A DNA stretch of 64,000 bases, taken from NCBI RefSeq assembly GCF_025515205.1, contig NZ_JAOPFX010000002.1, positions 62,001 to 126,000 of the forward strand. The letters are read 5' to 3'. Positions 42,819 through 51,766 of this stretch are shown piece after piece; position 1 is the first letter of the stretch, and every line of letters starts with the position of its first letter. A model generated the notes under the pieces. That model saw nothing but the letters and a program-made list of their open reading frames with translations. It had not been told where the DNA came from and made no database searches. The position numbers were made by a program, and so were the translations under genes. This DNA comes from Microbacterium fluvii (lineage in GTDB: Bacteria; Actinomycetota; Actinomycetes; Actinomycetales; Microbacteriaceae).

Positions 42819-44726
42819 TCAGTCGTCGGGCTGGAGCCGCGCACGCAGCTCGTCGAGGCGCACCGCGATGCCGAGCCGGAAGAAGCGCTCATCGTCGCGC
42901 CACGAGGCGCCCAGCACGTGGTCGAGGCGCTCGAGCCGCTGCAGGATCGTGTTGGTGTGGAAGTTGAGGGCGCGCGCCGTGCGGGTCGGACTGCCGCCGT
43001 TGCGCACGAACGCGCGGAGCGTTCCCAGCAGGTCGGCGTTGCGCTCGCTGTCGTAGCGGCGCACGGGGCCGATCGTCTCGTCGAGGAACGCGGTCAGCCC
43101 CTGCGCGTCGGTGTCGAGGATCGCGGAGTAGGGCAGGAAGTCCTCGACGCGCACGGTCGTGTCGGCGACGCCGAGCGCCGTCGCCAGGCGAGCGGTGCGC
43201 ATCGTGGCGCGGAACGAGCCGGCGAGTCCGCCGGGCGCCGCCGGCGAAGTGACGGCGATCACGGGCGCGCCGACGAGCTTCGACAGGCTGCCGCGTACGC
43301 TCTCGGGCTCGACCTGCGCGTTCTCGCGGGTGTGCGCCGCGATCACGAACCCGCGGTATTCGCCCACGAGGGCGTGCTCGTCGAGCTGACGGCTGAGCAC
43401 CTGCGCGGCCGCAGCCTGGTGCTCGGCGGGAACGACGAGCACCAGCAGCGACTCGAGGGCGCGCACGTCGAAGCCGAGCCGGCGTGCCCGGCGCTCCACG
43501 TCGGCACGGCGCTCGGGGACGTCGTCGAGCAGGTCGGCGAGCAGCTCGCTGCGGATGCGCTGATCGGCCCCGGATGCCGCTTCGTGCTGGAGTTCGAGGA
43601 GTGCGCCCACCTGCGCGGCGCGCTCGACCGTGCGCAGGTCGACGGCGCCGAACGAGAAGGCGCCCTCGCCGAGCAGGATCGCGCCGAAGTGCCGCTTTCC
43701 GGCGGTGAGGGCCGCGATGGCGTGCACGCCGTCCCGATCGGTGATGACGCAGTGGCCGGAGCGCCTGCTCTCGGCCAGCGCGGTGCGCAGGGGCTCGGCG
43801 ATCTCGAGCATGCCGGGTGCCAGCGGCAGACCGGCCGCGGCGATGATCTGGTCGTTCGCGTCGAGGATCGCGACCGAGCGGTGCAGGGCTGTCGCCAGCG
43901 TCTCGGCGACCGACGCCCATCCGCCGCCGGCGAGCACGGCCTGCACGAGGTCCTGATGCACGGTGTTGGCGCGGTCGCGCTCGGCGAGCGTGGCCGTGAG
44001 ACGGTCGAGCGCGCGGCGGCTGGCGGCCTCGGACTCGCGGAGCTCCCGCAGCATCTGCGTCGTCTGCAGGATGATCGACGCGTGGTCGGCGAGCCCCGAC
44101 AGCAGCGCGACTTCATCGGGCGAGAACGCCTTGCGCTCGCGGTTCGCCACGAACAGCACACCGAGCACGTCGTCGCTCGTGAGCATCGGAACCCCCAGCA
44201 GCGAGACGAGTCCCTCCGCGGCGACGGCGTCGTCGACGCCGGAGTCGTGCCGATCGGCCGCATACGACGAGTAGTCGTCGACCCACTGCGCGGCCCTGGT
44301 CTCGACGACGACGCTCGCCAGGCCCCGCCCAGGCGGAACCAGCAGCGACCGGAACGACCCGCTGACCGAACCGCTCGTCTCGCGCACCCGCAGCTCGCGG
44401 GTGTCGACGTCGAACTCCGACAGGTAGGCGACGTCGACGTTCATCATCTCGTGGGCGCGCTGCACGAGCCGCGCCAGCACGGCGTCGCTGTCACGCAGCT
44501 CGGCGAGCTCCCGCGCGCTCGAGAACAGCGCCGTTAGCTCGTGCTCGCGGCGGCGCAGCCGCGAGAGCTCGAGCTGTGAGCGACGCACCAGGTCGGCGAG
44601 GCCGGTCGCCTCGTCCCGACTCACGTCGAGGGCGTCGAGCGCATCGCTGACCGCGGTCGGACCGACCAGATCCGTGCCGAAGGCCGCGTCGAGGAGGGCC
44701 GCGATCGCGGTCGATTCGTCTGGCAT
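42819..44726 (-). CDS. GAF-PucR/CdaR-type transcriptional regulator
   Basis: This is a 635-residue protein. A GAF domain (about 75-235, with GRGLASVVVETRAAQWVDD and LLGVPMLTSDDVLGVLFVANR) is followed by a short coiled region, a middle GGDEF-like/CdaR region, and a C-terminal PucR helix-turn-helix (about 565-625, LRAFVRNGGSPTRTARALNFHTNTILQRLERL). Such regulators respond to small metabolites and control catabolic genes. It may control the neighbouring CoA-transferase or HMG-CoA genes. Same-strand alpha/beta hydrolase gene lies 19 bases upstream. Confidence 0.87.
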   Translation of the reverse strand: MPDESTAIAALLDAAFGTDLVGPTAVSDALDALDVSRDEATGLADLVRRSQLELSRLRRREHELTALFSSARELAELRDSDAVLARLVQRAHEMMNVDVAYLSEFDVDTRELRVRETSGSVSGSFRSLLVPPGRGLASVVVETRAAQWVDDYSSYAADRHDSGVDDAVAAEGLVSLLGVPMLTSDDVLGVLFVANRERKAFSPDEVALLSGLADHASIILQTTQMLRELRESEAASRRALDRLTATLAERDRANTVHQDLVQAVLAGGGWASVAETLATALHRSVAILDANDQIIAAAGLPLAPGMLEIAEPLRTALAESRRSGHCVITDRDGVHAIAALTAGKRHFGAILLGEGAFSFGAVDLRTVERAAQVGALLELQHEAASGADQRIRSELLADLLDDVPERRADVERRARRLGFDVRALESLLVLVVPAEHQAAAAQVLSRQLDEHALVGEYRGFVIAAHTRENAQVEPESVRGSLSKLVGAPVIAVTSPAAPGGLAGSFRATMRTARLATALGVADTTVRVEDFLPYSAILDTDAQGLTAFLDETIGPVRRYDSERNADLLGTLRAFVRNGGSPTRTARALNFHTNTILQRLERLDHVLGASWRDDERFFRLGIAVRLDELRARLQPDD

Positions 44727-44745
44727 CCGGTCTCCTCCGCCTCGC

Positions 44746-45612
44746 TCAGCTCTCGGTGCGCTGCGCGATCCGCTCGTCGGCGCGCTGCGCCGTGCGCAGC
44801 AGCGCGTGCGCGAGATCGGGCCACAGCTCGTGCGGGATCAGATGCCCCATGTCGGGCTGCACCTGAAGCTCCGCGCCGTCGATCGCCTCCGCCATGTCGA
44901 CGGCCGCGCTCCAGTGCAGCACATCGTCGTCTCGGCCGTGCAGCACCAGCGTCGGCACCGTCACCTCGCGCAGGCGCTCGAGGCGCTCCGGTGCGCGACG
45001 CAGCGCCGCCCACTGCCGCGAGAACCCCTCCGGCGCGTAGCCGCGATCGTAGGCGATGCCGGCGCGGTCGCGATGCCAGGCGACCTGCGGGTCGTATCTG
45101 CGCGCCGGCGAGGCCAGGACGGCAGCTTCGGCGAACGCGACGGCCTGCTCGCGGGTGATGCGCACGGGCGCCTCGCGCAGCTCTGGACGCTCGCCGTGGA
45201 GGATGTAGCCAGGATTCTGGCCCGGGATGCTGGAGAGCAGGCCCAGGCTGCGCATGCGCTCGGGGTGCTCGATCGCCACCATCTGGGCGATCATGCCGCC
45301 CATCGAGTGGCCGGAGAGGTGGGCGGACTTGACGCCGAGATCGTCGAGGATGCGCACGACGTCGTCGCCCATGTCGGCGAGGCCGTAGCCGCCGTCGATG
45401 TCGTCTTCGGTGCCGAAGCGCTCCGAGAAGCCGGTGTCGCGGTTGTCGAAGCGCACGACGCGCAGGCCGCCGGCGGTCAGGAGCGAGATGAACTCCTCAT
45501 CCCAGCTCAGCAGCTGGGCGCCTCCTCCCGAGATCAGCACGAGCACCGGGTCGGCGTCGTCGCCGAAGACCTCGTAGTAGAGCCGCACGTCTGCGGTGTC
45601 GGTATAAGGCAT
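44746..45612 (-). CDS. Alpha/beta hydrolase, divergent from the HMG-CoA operon
   Basis: This 288-residue hydrolase has DNRDTGFSERF after the oxyanion segment, the nucleophile elbow GHSMGG, the acid in HGRDDDV and the histidine in DMGHLIP. The closest look is to esterase/enol-lactonase types. It shares a 192-base divergent promoter region with the mevalonate/HMG-CoA operon, so it may hydrolyse an ester of the same substrate. GGAGGAG lies just ahead of the ATG at 45612. Confidence 0.88.
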   Translation of the reverse strand: MPYTDTADVRLYYEVFGDDADPVLVLISGGGAQLLSWDEEFISLLTAGGLRVVRFDNRDTGFSERFGTEDDIDGGYGLADMGDDVVRILDDLGVKSAHLSGHSMGGMIAQMVAIEHPERMRSLGLLSSIPGQNPGYILHGERPELREAPVRITREQAVAFAEAAVLASPARRYDPQVAWHRDRAGIAYDRGYAPEGFSRQWAALRRAPERLERLREVTVPTLVLHGRDDDVLHWSAAVDMAEAIDGAELQVQPDMGHLIPHELWPDLAHALLRTAQRADERIAQRTES

Positions 45613-45726
45613 GTCGGCTCCTCCTTCAGACGGCGAACGGCCCTGCCGAGTCTAGGAGCACCGACGACGGCTCCCGATGTGTTGAAAGTACACGCAATCG
45701 CCTCCAGGCCGGGCGAATGCTCCATC

Positions 45727-45747
45727 GATGTCGACACGTCCGACATC
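45727..45747. promoter_or_regulatory. Inverted repeat in the HMG-CoA operon promoter region
   Basis: GATGTCG and CGACATC, perfect 7-bp arms around seven bases, lie about 60 bases before the operon's ATG. A second dyad GCAGAC/GTCTGC (45759-45787) brackets the stretch before the AAGGAGG ribosome site. One may be the operator for the GAF-PucR regulator. Confidence 0.45.
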
Positions 45748-45804
45748 TAGTGTCGTCAGCAGACAGCGGTCACGCGGTGCCGTCTGCGACAAGGAGGGCG
45801 GCGA

Positions 45805-47082
45805 ATGCCAACGAACAGCCGGATCCCGGGACTGCGGGACAACGACCCCGATGCGCGCCTCGCGCTCGTCGCCGCGGGCGCACAGGTGCAGGCCGCGGAT
45901 CTCGACGGGCTTCGTGCCGACGGCGGGCTGTCTCTCGCGCAGGCCGACCACATGATCGAGAACGTCGTCGGCCTCATCGCCATCCCGGTGGGGGTGGCCA
46001 CCAACTTCACGATCGACGGGGTCGACCGGCTCATCCCCATGGCGACGGAGGAGCCGAGCGTCGTCGCGGCGGCCTCGAACGCGGCGCGCATGGCCCGCGG
46101 CCACGGCGGCTTCGCGACGTCGTACACGGGCGACATCATGGTCGCGCAGATCCAGGTGCTCGACGCGGTCGACCCGCACGGCACCCGCGTCGCCCTCCTG
46201 CTCGCGCGCGACGAGCTGCTGGCGCTCGCCAACGAGCAGGACCCCATGCTCGTGTCGGTCGGCGGCGGCGCCTTCGACATCTCGGTGCGCGTGCTCGGCA
46301 CCCGCGCCGGCGCCCAGGTGATCGTGCACCTCCATGTCGACGTCCGCGATGCGATGGGCGCCAACGCCGTCAACACGATGGCCGAGGCGATCGCCCCTCG
46401 GATCGCGCAGATCGCGGGGACCCGCACGCTGCTGCGCATCCTCACCAACAAGGCCGACCTCCGGCTCACGCGCGTGCGCGCCGTGTTCGACGCCGAGCAG
46501 CTCGGCGGCCCGCAGGTCGTCGACGACATCGTCGCCGCGAGCGCCTTCGCCGAGGCCGACCCCTACCGCGCCGCCACCCACAACAAGGGGATCATGAACG
46601 GCATCACCGCGGTCGTGCTCGCCACGGGCAACGACACCCGCGCGGTCGAGGCCGGGTGCCACTCGCACGCGGCCCGCGACGGCGACTACCGCGCGCTGTC
46701 GCGGTTCGAGAAGAACGCCGACGGCCACCTGACGGCGACCCTCGAGGTTCCGCTCGCGGTGGGCCTCGTCGGCGGGGCCACGAGGGCCCACCCCGCCGCG
46801 CAGGCCGCCGTGAAGCTGCTCGGCGTCTCCACGGCGAGGGAACTGGCGAGCGTCGTGGCCTCGGTCGGACTCGCCCAGAACCTCGCCGCGCTGCGCGCGC
46901 TGGCGGCCGAGGGCATCCAGCGCGGCCACATGACCCTGCACGCCCGCACGATCGCCGCCACGGCCGGCGCCACCGTCGACGAGGTGGGCGCCGTCGCCGC
47001 GCGCATCGTCGCCGATCGGCGCATCCGCGTCGAGCATGCGCGCGATGTGCTGGCCGAGCTGCGCGCGGCGGCATCGAGATGA
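45805..47082 (+). CDS. mvaA: HMG-CoA reductase, class II (degradative)
   Basis: This 425-residue enzyme works in the degradative direction: mevalonate + CoA + 2 NAD(P)+ to HMG-CoA. It follows the Pseudomonas mevalonii MvaA pattern as I recall it: MIENVVG, ATEEPSVVAAAS (E83), DVRDAMGANAVNTMAE, THNKGIMNG (K261), TGNDTRAVEAG (D277) and RGHMTLHAR (H375). All four catalytic residues are present. It sits directly before HMG-CoA lyase as in P. mevalonii, and no mevalonate-kinase gene is near, which supports catabolism over isoprenoid synthesis. AAGGAGGGCG precedes the ATG. Confidence 0.95.
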   Translation: MPTNSRIPGLRDNDPDARLALVAAGAQVQAADLDGLRADGGLSLAQADHMIENVVGLIAIPVGVATNFTIDGVDRLIPMATEEPSVVAAASNAARMARGHGGFATSYTGDIMVAQIQVLDAVDPHGTRVALLLARDELLALANEQDPMLVSVGGGAFDISVRVLGTRAGAQVIVHLHVDVRDAMGANAVNTMAEAIAPRIAQIAGTRTLLRILTNKADLRLTRVRAVFDAEQLGGPQVVDDIVAASAFAEADPYRAATHNKGIMNGITAVVLATGNDTRAVEAGCHSHAARDGDYRALSRFEKNADGHLTATLEVPLAVGLVGGATRAHPAAQAAVKLLGVSTARELASVVASVGLAQNLAALRALAAEGIQRGHMTLHARTIAATAGATVDEVGAVAARIVADRRIRVEHARDVLAELRAAASR

Positions 47083-48059
47083 CCGCCCCGGCTCCGCAGA
47101 CGGTGCGCGAGCCCGGGCTGCCCTCCCGCGTCACCGTCTTCGAGGTCGGCCCCCGAGACGGACTGCAGGCGGAGGCCGACATCATCCCCGCGGCCGTGAA
47201 GGCGCAGCTGTGCCGCCGACTGTACGCCGCCGGTGTGCGCGACCTCGAGGTGTCGAGCTTCGTGCCGGCGACCTGGGTGCCGCAGCTGGCCGATGCCGCG
47301 GAGGTCTTCGCCGAGCTCGACGTGCCCGCCGGCGCCCGCGCGGTCGGCCTCGTTCCCAACCTGCGCGGCCTCGAGCGCGCCCTCGAGTCGGGCGTGCGGG
47401 AGGTCTCGGTCGTCGTCAGTGCGACCGAGTCGTTCGCGAAGGCCAACCTCAACAACAGCCGCGAGGGTGCGATCGCGCGTGCCGTCGAGGTGATCGAGCA
47501 GGCGACGGCATCCGGACTTCCCGTGCGCGGCTACGTGTCGATGGCGTTCGGCGATCCGTGGGAGGGGAGCGTCGAGACGGATGCGGTCACCTCCGCGGCG
47601 GCGGCGCTGCACGAGGCCGGGTGCCGCACGGTCGCCATCGGCGACACCATCGGCGTCGCGACCCCGGGGCTGACCACCCACGTGCTGGAGGCGCTGCTGG
47701 CCGAGGGACTCCCCATCGAGGCGACCGCCCTCCACCTCCACGACACCTACGGTCAGTCGCTCGCCAACGTCTACGCCGCCCTGCGGCTCGGTGTCGCGGA
47801 GTTCGACGCGTCGGTCGGAGGGCTCGGCCGATGCCCGTACGCCAAGGGGGCGACCGGTAACCTCGCGACCGAAGACCTCGTCTGGATGCTGCACGGCCTC
47901 GGCATCGAGACCGGACTCGACCTGAACGCGCTCGTGGCGACCACGGCGTGGCTGTCGCGCTACCGCGGCGTGCGCGCGCCGTCGACGGTCGCCACGGCGC
48001 TGCTGCTCGCCGGGGTCGACGACCCCGAACCGCTGGCCATGGAGGCATCACCCACATGA
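47079..48059 (+). CDS. mvaB: HMG-CoA lyase family protein
   Basis: This 326-residue DRE-TIM lyase splits HMG-CoA into acetoacetate and acetyl-CoA. FEVGPRDGLQAE holds the metal and catalytic residues, HDTYGQ the metal histidines, and GLGRCPYAKGATGNLATED the essential cysteine C252. The usual YVSCxxGCPYEG stretch is GYVSMAFGDPWEG here, lacking both cysteines. A related CoA ester such as citramalyl-CoA is thus not excluded. It overlaps both neighbours by four bases. Confidence 0.9.
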   Translation: MTAPAPQTVREPGLPSRVTVFEVGPRDGLQAEADIIPAAVKAQLCRRLYAAGVRDLEVSSFVPATWVPQLADAAEVFAELDVPAGARAVGLVPNLRGLERALESGVREVSVVVSATESFAKANLNNSREGAIARAVEVIEQATASGLPVRGYVSMAFGDPWEGSVETDAVTSAAAALHEAGCRTVAIGDTIGVATPGLTTHVLEALLAEGLPIEATALHLHDTYGQSLANVYAALRLGVAEFDASVGGLGRCPYAKGATGNLATEDLVWMLHGLGIETGLDLNALVATTAWLSRYRGVRAPSTVATALLLAGVDDPEPLAMEASPT

Positions 48060-49285
48060 ACCACACTCTTCCCGCTGCACCCGGTGCGCTCACCGGTGTC
48101 ACCGTGCTCGACCTCTCGCGCGTGCTCGCGGGGCCCTATGCGGCGCAGATGCTCGCCGACCTCGGCGCGACGGTCGTCAAGATCGAGAACCCCCGCGATC
48201 CCGACGTGTCGCGCGGCTTCCCGCCGTATCTCACCGACGGCGACGAGGAGTTCAGCGCCTACTACGCGCAGTACAACCGGGGAAAGCTCGGTCTCGGCAT
48301 CGACCTGGCGACTCCCGAGGGCAAGGACGTGCTGAGGGATCTCGTCGCCCGGGCCGACGTGCTCGTGGAGAACTTCCGCCCCGGCACGATGGAGAAGCTG
48401 GGCCTCGGCTTCGAGAGCCTGCACGAGATCAACCCCCGCCTGGTCTACGCGGCCATCTCCGGGTACGGACAGACCGGATCCCGCAGTCGCCGACCCGCGT
48501 TCGACAACACGGCGCAGGCCGCCGGCGGGATGTGGTCGATGAACGGCTACCCGGGGCTTCCCCCCGTGCGGGTCGGGGTGACCATCGGCGATCTGTCCGC
48601 GACGCTGTTCGCGGTCGTCGGCGTCCTGGCGGCGCTGCGGCACGCCGAGGCCACCGGCGAGGGGCAGCTCGTCGACGTCGCCCAGGTCGACAGCATCCTC
48701 GCGCTCACCGAGACGGCCGTGGTCGACTACACCGTCACCGGCAAGGTCGCTCAGCCCGCAGGCAACGAGCACGCCTGGGTGCGGCCGTACGAGCTGTTCG
48801 ACTGCGCCGACGGGCAGGTGTTCTTCGGCGCCTACACCGACAAGCTCTGGAACGCCAGCTGCGAGCTGTTCGGCACCCCCGAGCTGGTGGACGACCCCGA
48901 GATCGACACGATGCGCAAGAGGTTCGACGCCGACACCTACGAGCGCCGGGTCAAGCCGATCGTGGCCGGGTGGCTGAAAGACCACACGAAGGCCGAGCTC
49001 GAGGCGCTCGCCGGCGACGTCGTGCCGCTGACGGCGGTGAAGACCGTCGGCGAGGTGGTCGACGACCCGGGCACCGCCGAGCGCGACATGATCGTCTCGG
49101 CCGACTACGGCCCGCTCGGGACGCTGCGGATGTTCGGCCAGCCGATCAAGCTGTCGGCCACTCCCGCGACGCCGGCCCGCACCGCGAACAGGTTCGCCGA
49201 GCACACCGACAGCGTGCTCGCCGACCTCGTCGGCTACGACGCCGCCCGCATCGCCGAGCTGCGCGCAGCCGGAGCCCTGTCGTGA
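48056..49285 (+). CDS. Class III (CaiB/BaiF) CoA-transferase, copy 2
   Basis: This 409-residue paralogue of the protein at 39104-40369 shares ADVLVENFRPGTME, NPRLVYAA-SGYGQ, WSMNG, VGVLAALRHAE-TGEGQLVD and the C-terminal VPL-AVK-GEVV-DP blocks. It lies between HMG-CoA lyase and a hot-dog hydratase in a coupled operon. Family III includes HMG/glutarate and itaconate CoA-transferases, so a branched C5-C6 acid is a reasonable substrate, but this is inference. Confidence 0.93.
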   Translation: MNHTLPAAPGALTGVTVLDLSRVLAGPYAAQMLADLGATVVKIENPRDPDVSRGFPPYLTDGDEEFSAYYAQYNRGKLGLGIDLATPEGKDVLRDLVARADVLVENFRPGTMEKLGLGFESLHEINPRLVYAAISGYGQTGSRSRRPAFDNTAQAAGGMWSMNGYPGLPPVRVGVTIGDLSATLFAVVGVLAALRHAEATGEGQLVDVAQVDSILALTETAVVDYTVTGKVAQPAGNEHAWVRPYELFDCADGQVFFGAYTDKLWNASCELFGTPELVDDPEIDTMRKRFDADTYERRVKPIVAGWLKDHTKAELEALAGDVVPLTAVKTVGEVVDDPGTAERDMIVSADYGPLGTLRMFGQPIKLSATPATPARTANRFAEHTDSVLADLVGYDAARIAELRAAGALS

Positions 49286-50106
49286 CGGTGGTGCGCGAGG
49301 CGCTCATCTCGGCGGCCACCGTCGAGGCCTATCGGGGCACCTTCGCGGCCGGCGAAGAGGCGCTCGCCGAGACCGGGACGCTTCCCCCCGCCTGGGAGGG
49401 CGTGTTCTTCCCCTTCGATGCCGCGCTCGCCGACCTCCGCCCCGACGGCACTCCGGCGCGCGACGGCGTCGTGCCCGAGATCGACCTTCCTCGGCGCATG
49501 TACGCGGGTGAGACGACCGAGTTCGTGCGCCCCGTGCCGATGGGCGCCACCGTGACGCAGACGACGCGGTTGGGAGACGTCGTCGAGAAGTCCGGATCGC
49601 ACGGGCGGCTCGTCTTCGTCGACGTCGTGCGGGAGTACGCGGTGGCCGGCGAGACGGCCGTGCGCAGCGTGTGGCACGACGTCTTCCTCGAGCAGGCGGA
49701 CCCGGATGCCCCGGCGCGCCCGCCGCGCACCGATCACGACGTGGCACAGGGCGCCGACTGGGTCGAAGATCTCGTGCTGGACGCCCGGCAGCTCTTCCGC
49801 TTCTCGGCGCTCACCTTCAACACGCATCTCATCCACTACGACCGCGCCTGGGCCCGCGACGTCGAGGGGCTGCCCGACCTGCTCGTGCACGGCCCGCTGA
49901 CCCGCATCCTGCTGATGGACGCCGCCCGTCGCAACGTCGAGGGCCGCACGCCTGCGCGGCTCGACGTACGGGCGATCGCCCCCGTGCTGGTCGATCGCCC
50001 CCTCCGGGTGGCAGGTCGCACCGAGGGCGACCGCACGCGGGTGACCGCGCTGAACCAGGACGACGTCGTGCTCGCCGTCGCCGACATCGATTGGACCAGG
50101 CCATGA
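49282..50106 (+). CDS. HTD2-like hot-dog acyl-CoA hydratase (mesaconyl/itaconyl-CoA hydratase type)
   Basis: This is a 274-residue double hot-dog protein. The N-terminal half is FAS1-dehydratase-like; the C-terminal half carries RFSALTFNTHLIHYDRAWA, the hydratase-2 type catalytic N/H region, followed by LLVHGPLTRILLMD. The family includes mesaconyl-C4-CoA and itaconyl-CoA hydratases. In this operon it could hydrate an unsaturated branched acyl-CoA on the way to HMG-CoA or mevalonyl-CoA. A GTG start overlaps the previous stop (GTGA). Confidence 0.85.
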   Translation: MTVVREALISAATVEAYRGTFAAGEEALAETGTLPPAWEGVFFPFDAALADLRPDGTPARDGVVPEIDLPRRMYAGETTEFVRPVPMGATVTQTTRLGDVVEKSGSHGRLVFVDVVREYAVAGETAVRSVWHDVFLEQADPDAPARPPRTDHDVAQGADWVEDLVLDARQLFRFSALTFNTHLIHYDRAWARDVEGLPDLLVHGPLTRILLMDAARRNVEGRTPARLDVRAIAPVLVDRPLRVAGRTEGDRTRVTALNQDDVVLAVADIDWTRP

Positions 50107-50741
50107 GGCACAACCCCGACTACCGCCTCGACGACGAGTCGAGCATCCGCGAACTCGTCCGCGAGAATCCGTGGGCGACGATCGTCAGCCACGTCCCCGG
50201 TGCGGGGCTCGTCGCATCGCACTACCCCGTGCTGCTGGACGAGGACGCCGAGGGGATCGTGCTGCTGAGCCACGTGGGCCGACCCGACGAGAGGCTGCAC
50301 GAACTCGGGCGCCACGACCTGATGGTGATCGTCTACGGCCCGAGCGGCTACGTGTCACCGGGCTGGTACGACGTGTCGCACGCCGTACCGACGTGGGACT
50401 TCGTCGTGGCGCACCTGCACGGCACCCCCGAGATCCTCGCCGACGACGAGAACCTGCGGGTGCTCGATCGCCTCGTCGAGCGGTTCGAGCGCGTGCTGCC
50501 CGACCCCTACCTGATGAACAGAACGCTGGAGAACGCCGACTATGCGGCACGGATCGTGCACGGCACGGTCGGCTTCCGCATGGTCGTCACCCGATTCGAG
50601 GCCAAGGAGAAGATGAGCCAGGACAAGCCGGCCGACGTGGTCGCCCGCGTCATCGAGGCGCTGCGGCAGCCGGGGCCGTACCGCAACCCCGCGCTGGCGT
50701 CGCGCATCGAGCGCACCCGAGTCGAAGCGGTCGCCCCGTGA
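50103..50741 (+). CDS. PaiB family FMN-binding protein
   Basis: This 212-residue protein of the PaiB/FMN-binding negative-regulator family has LVASHYPVLLDE, LLSHVGRPDERLHEL, GPSGYVSPGWYD and VPTWDFVVAHLHG. The fold is a split barrel that binds FMN. In Bacillus PaiB was described as a regulator, but many members are likely flavin reductases. Its place between a hydratase and ornithine cyclodeaminase suggests a redox step rather than regulation. It is coupled by ATGA and GTGA overlaps. Confidence 0.88.
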   Translation: MRHNPDYRLDDESSIRELVRENPWATIVSHVPGAGLVASHYPVLLDEDAEGIVLLSHVGRPDERLHELGRHDLMVIVYGPSGYVSPGWYDVSHAVPTWDFVVAHLHGTPEILADDENLRVLDRLVERFERVLPDPYLMNRTLENADYAARIVHGTVGFRMVVTRFEAKEKMSQDKPADVVARVIEALRQPGPYRNPALASRIERTRVEAVAP

Positions 50742-51766
50742 CCGCGTTCGTCGGCGTCGCCGAGATGGTGAAGTGGATCGCGCACCACGGCGTCGAGCGC
50801 ATCCTGGCCGAGATGACCGAGACGATCGAGGCCGACTTCCGCCGATGGGAGTCGTTCGACAAGACCCACCGCATCGCCAGTCACACGCCCTTCGGCGTCA
50901 TCGAGCTGATGCCGATCAGCGACCCCGACACGTATGCGTTCAAGTACGTCAACGGGCACCCCTTCAACCCCGCCCGCGGCTATCAGACCGTCACCGCGTT
51001 CGGCGTGCTCGCCGACGTGCACAACGGGTACCCGGTGTTCCTGGCCGAGATGACGCTGCTGACCGCGCTGCGCACCGCGGCGACGTCGGCGATGGTCGCC
51101 CGCCGCCTCGCGAGGCCCGACTCCCGCGTCATGGCGATGATCGGCGCGGGAAGCCAGGCGGAGTTCCAGGCGCTCGCGATGCGCGCCGTGCTCGGCATCG
51201 ACGAGCTGCGGATCTACGACGTCGACCCCGCCGCCATGGCCAAGTTCGAGCGCAATCTCGCCCCGCGCGGATTCCGCATCACGGTGTGCGATTCGGCGTC
51301 GCAGGCCGCCCGAGGGGCCGATGTGATCACGACCTGCACGGCCGACAAGGCGGTCGCCCAGGCGCTCGTCGACGCCGACGTCGCACCCGGCGTGCACATC
51401 AACACCATCGGCGGCGACTGCCCAGGCAAGACCGAGCTCGATCCGCGCATCCTCCAGCGCGGGCCGGTGTTCGTGGAGTACACGCCGCAGACCCGCATCG
51501 AGGGCGAGATCCAGAACGTGGCCGCCGACTTCCCGGTGACCGAGTTCTGGCGCGTGCTCCTCGGCCACGCGCCGGGGCGCACGAGCGCCGATCAGGTGAC
51601 CATCTTCGACTCGGTGGGCTTCGCGATCGAGGACTTCTCGGCGCTGCGGCACCTGCGCGCCGACGTCGCCGGCTCCGGGCTCGCCCAGGAGATCGACCTC
51701 GTGGCGGCCCCCGACGACCCGAAGGACCTCTTCGGCTTCGCGACCGCCCCCGTGCCGGTGGTGTGA
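50738..51766 (+). CDS. ocd: Ornithine cyclodeaminase
   Basis: This enzyme converts L-ornithine to L-proline and ammonia with bound NAD+. The 342 residues match the Pseudomonas putida enzyme as I recall it, well beyond family level. SHTPFGVIELMPI, YAFKYVNGHP (K69), LLTALRTAATS (R112), MIGAGSQAEFQALA and NTIGGDCPGKTELD (catalytic aspartate) are all present. True ornithine activity is therefore likely, rather than a generic OCD/mu-crystallin role. The GTG start overlaps the PaiB stop. Confidence 0.92.
   Translation: MTAFVGVAEMVKWIAHHGVERILAEMTETIEADFRRWESFDKTHRIASHTPFGVIELMPISDPDTYAFKYVNGHPFNPARGYQTVTAFGVLADVHNGYPVFLAEMTLLTALRTAATSAMVARRLARPDSRVMAMIGAGSQAEFQALAMRAVLGIDELRIYDVDPAAMAKFERNLAPRGFRITVCDSASQAARGADVITTCTADKAVAQALVDADVAPGVHINTIGGDCPGKTELDPRILQRGPVFVEYTPQTRIEGEIQNVAADFPVTEFWRVLLGHAPGRTSADQVTIFDSVGFAIEDFSALRHLRADVAGSGLAQEIDLVAAPDDPKDLFGFATAPVPVV

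Noticed and set aside
45805..47082. Mevalonate pathway for isoprenoid synthesis
   Set aside because: The reductase is of the class II degradative type next to HMG-CoA lyase, and no HMG-CoA synthase or mevalonate/phosphomevalonate kinase is present.
48056..50106. Itaconate degradation operon (CoA-transferase, hydratase, citramalyl-CoA lyase)
   Set aside because: CoA-transferase and hydratase types fit, but there is no CitE-like lyase, and the presence of degradative HMG-CoA reductase points to HMG-CoA; kept only as an alternative.
50103..50741. PaiB as the transcriptional repressor of the operon
   Set aside because: The protein has no DNA-binding helix that I can see, and its place in the middle of an enzyme operon favours a flavin-dependent enzyme role.
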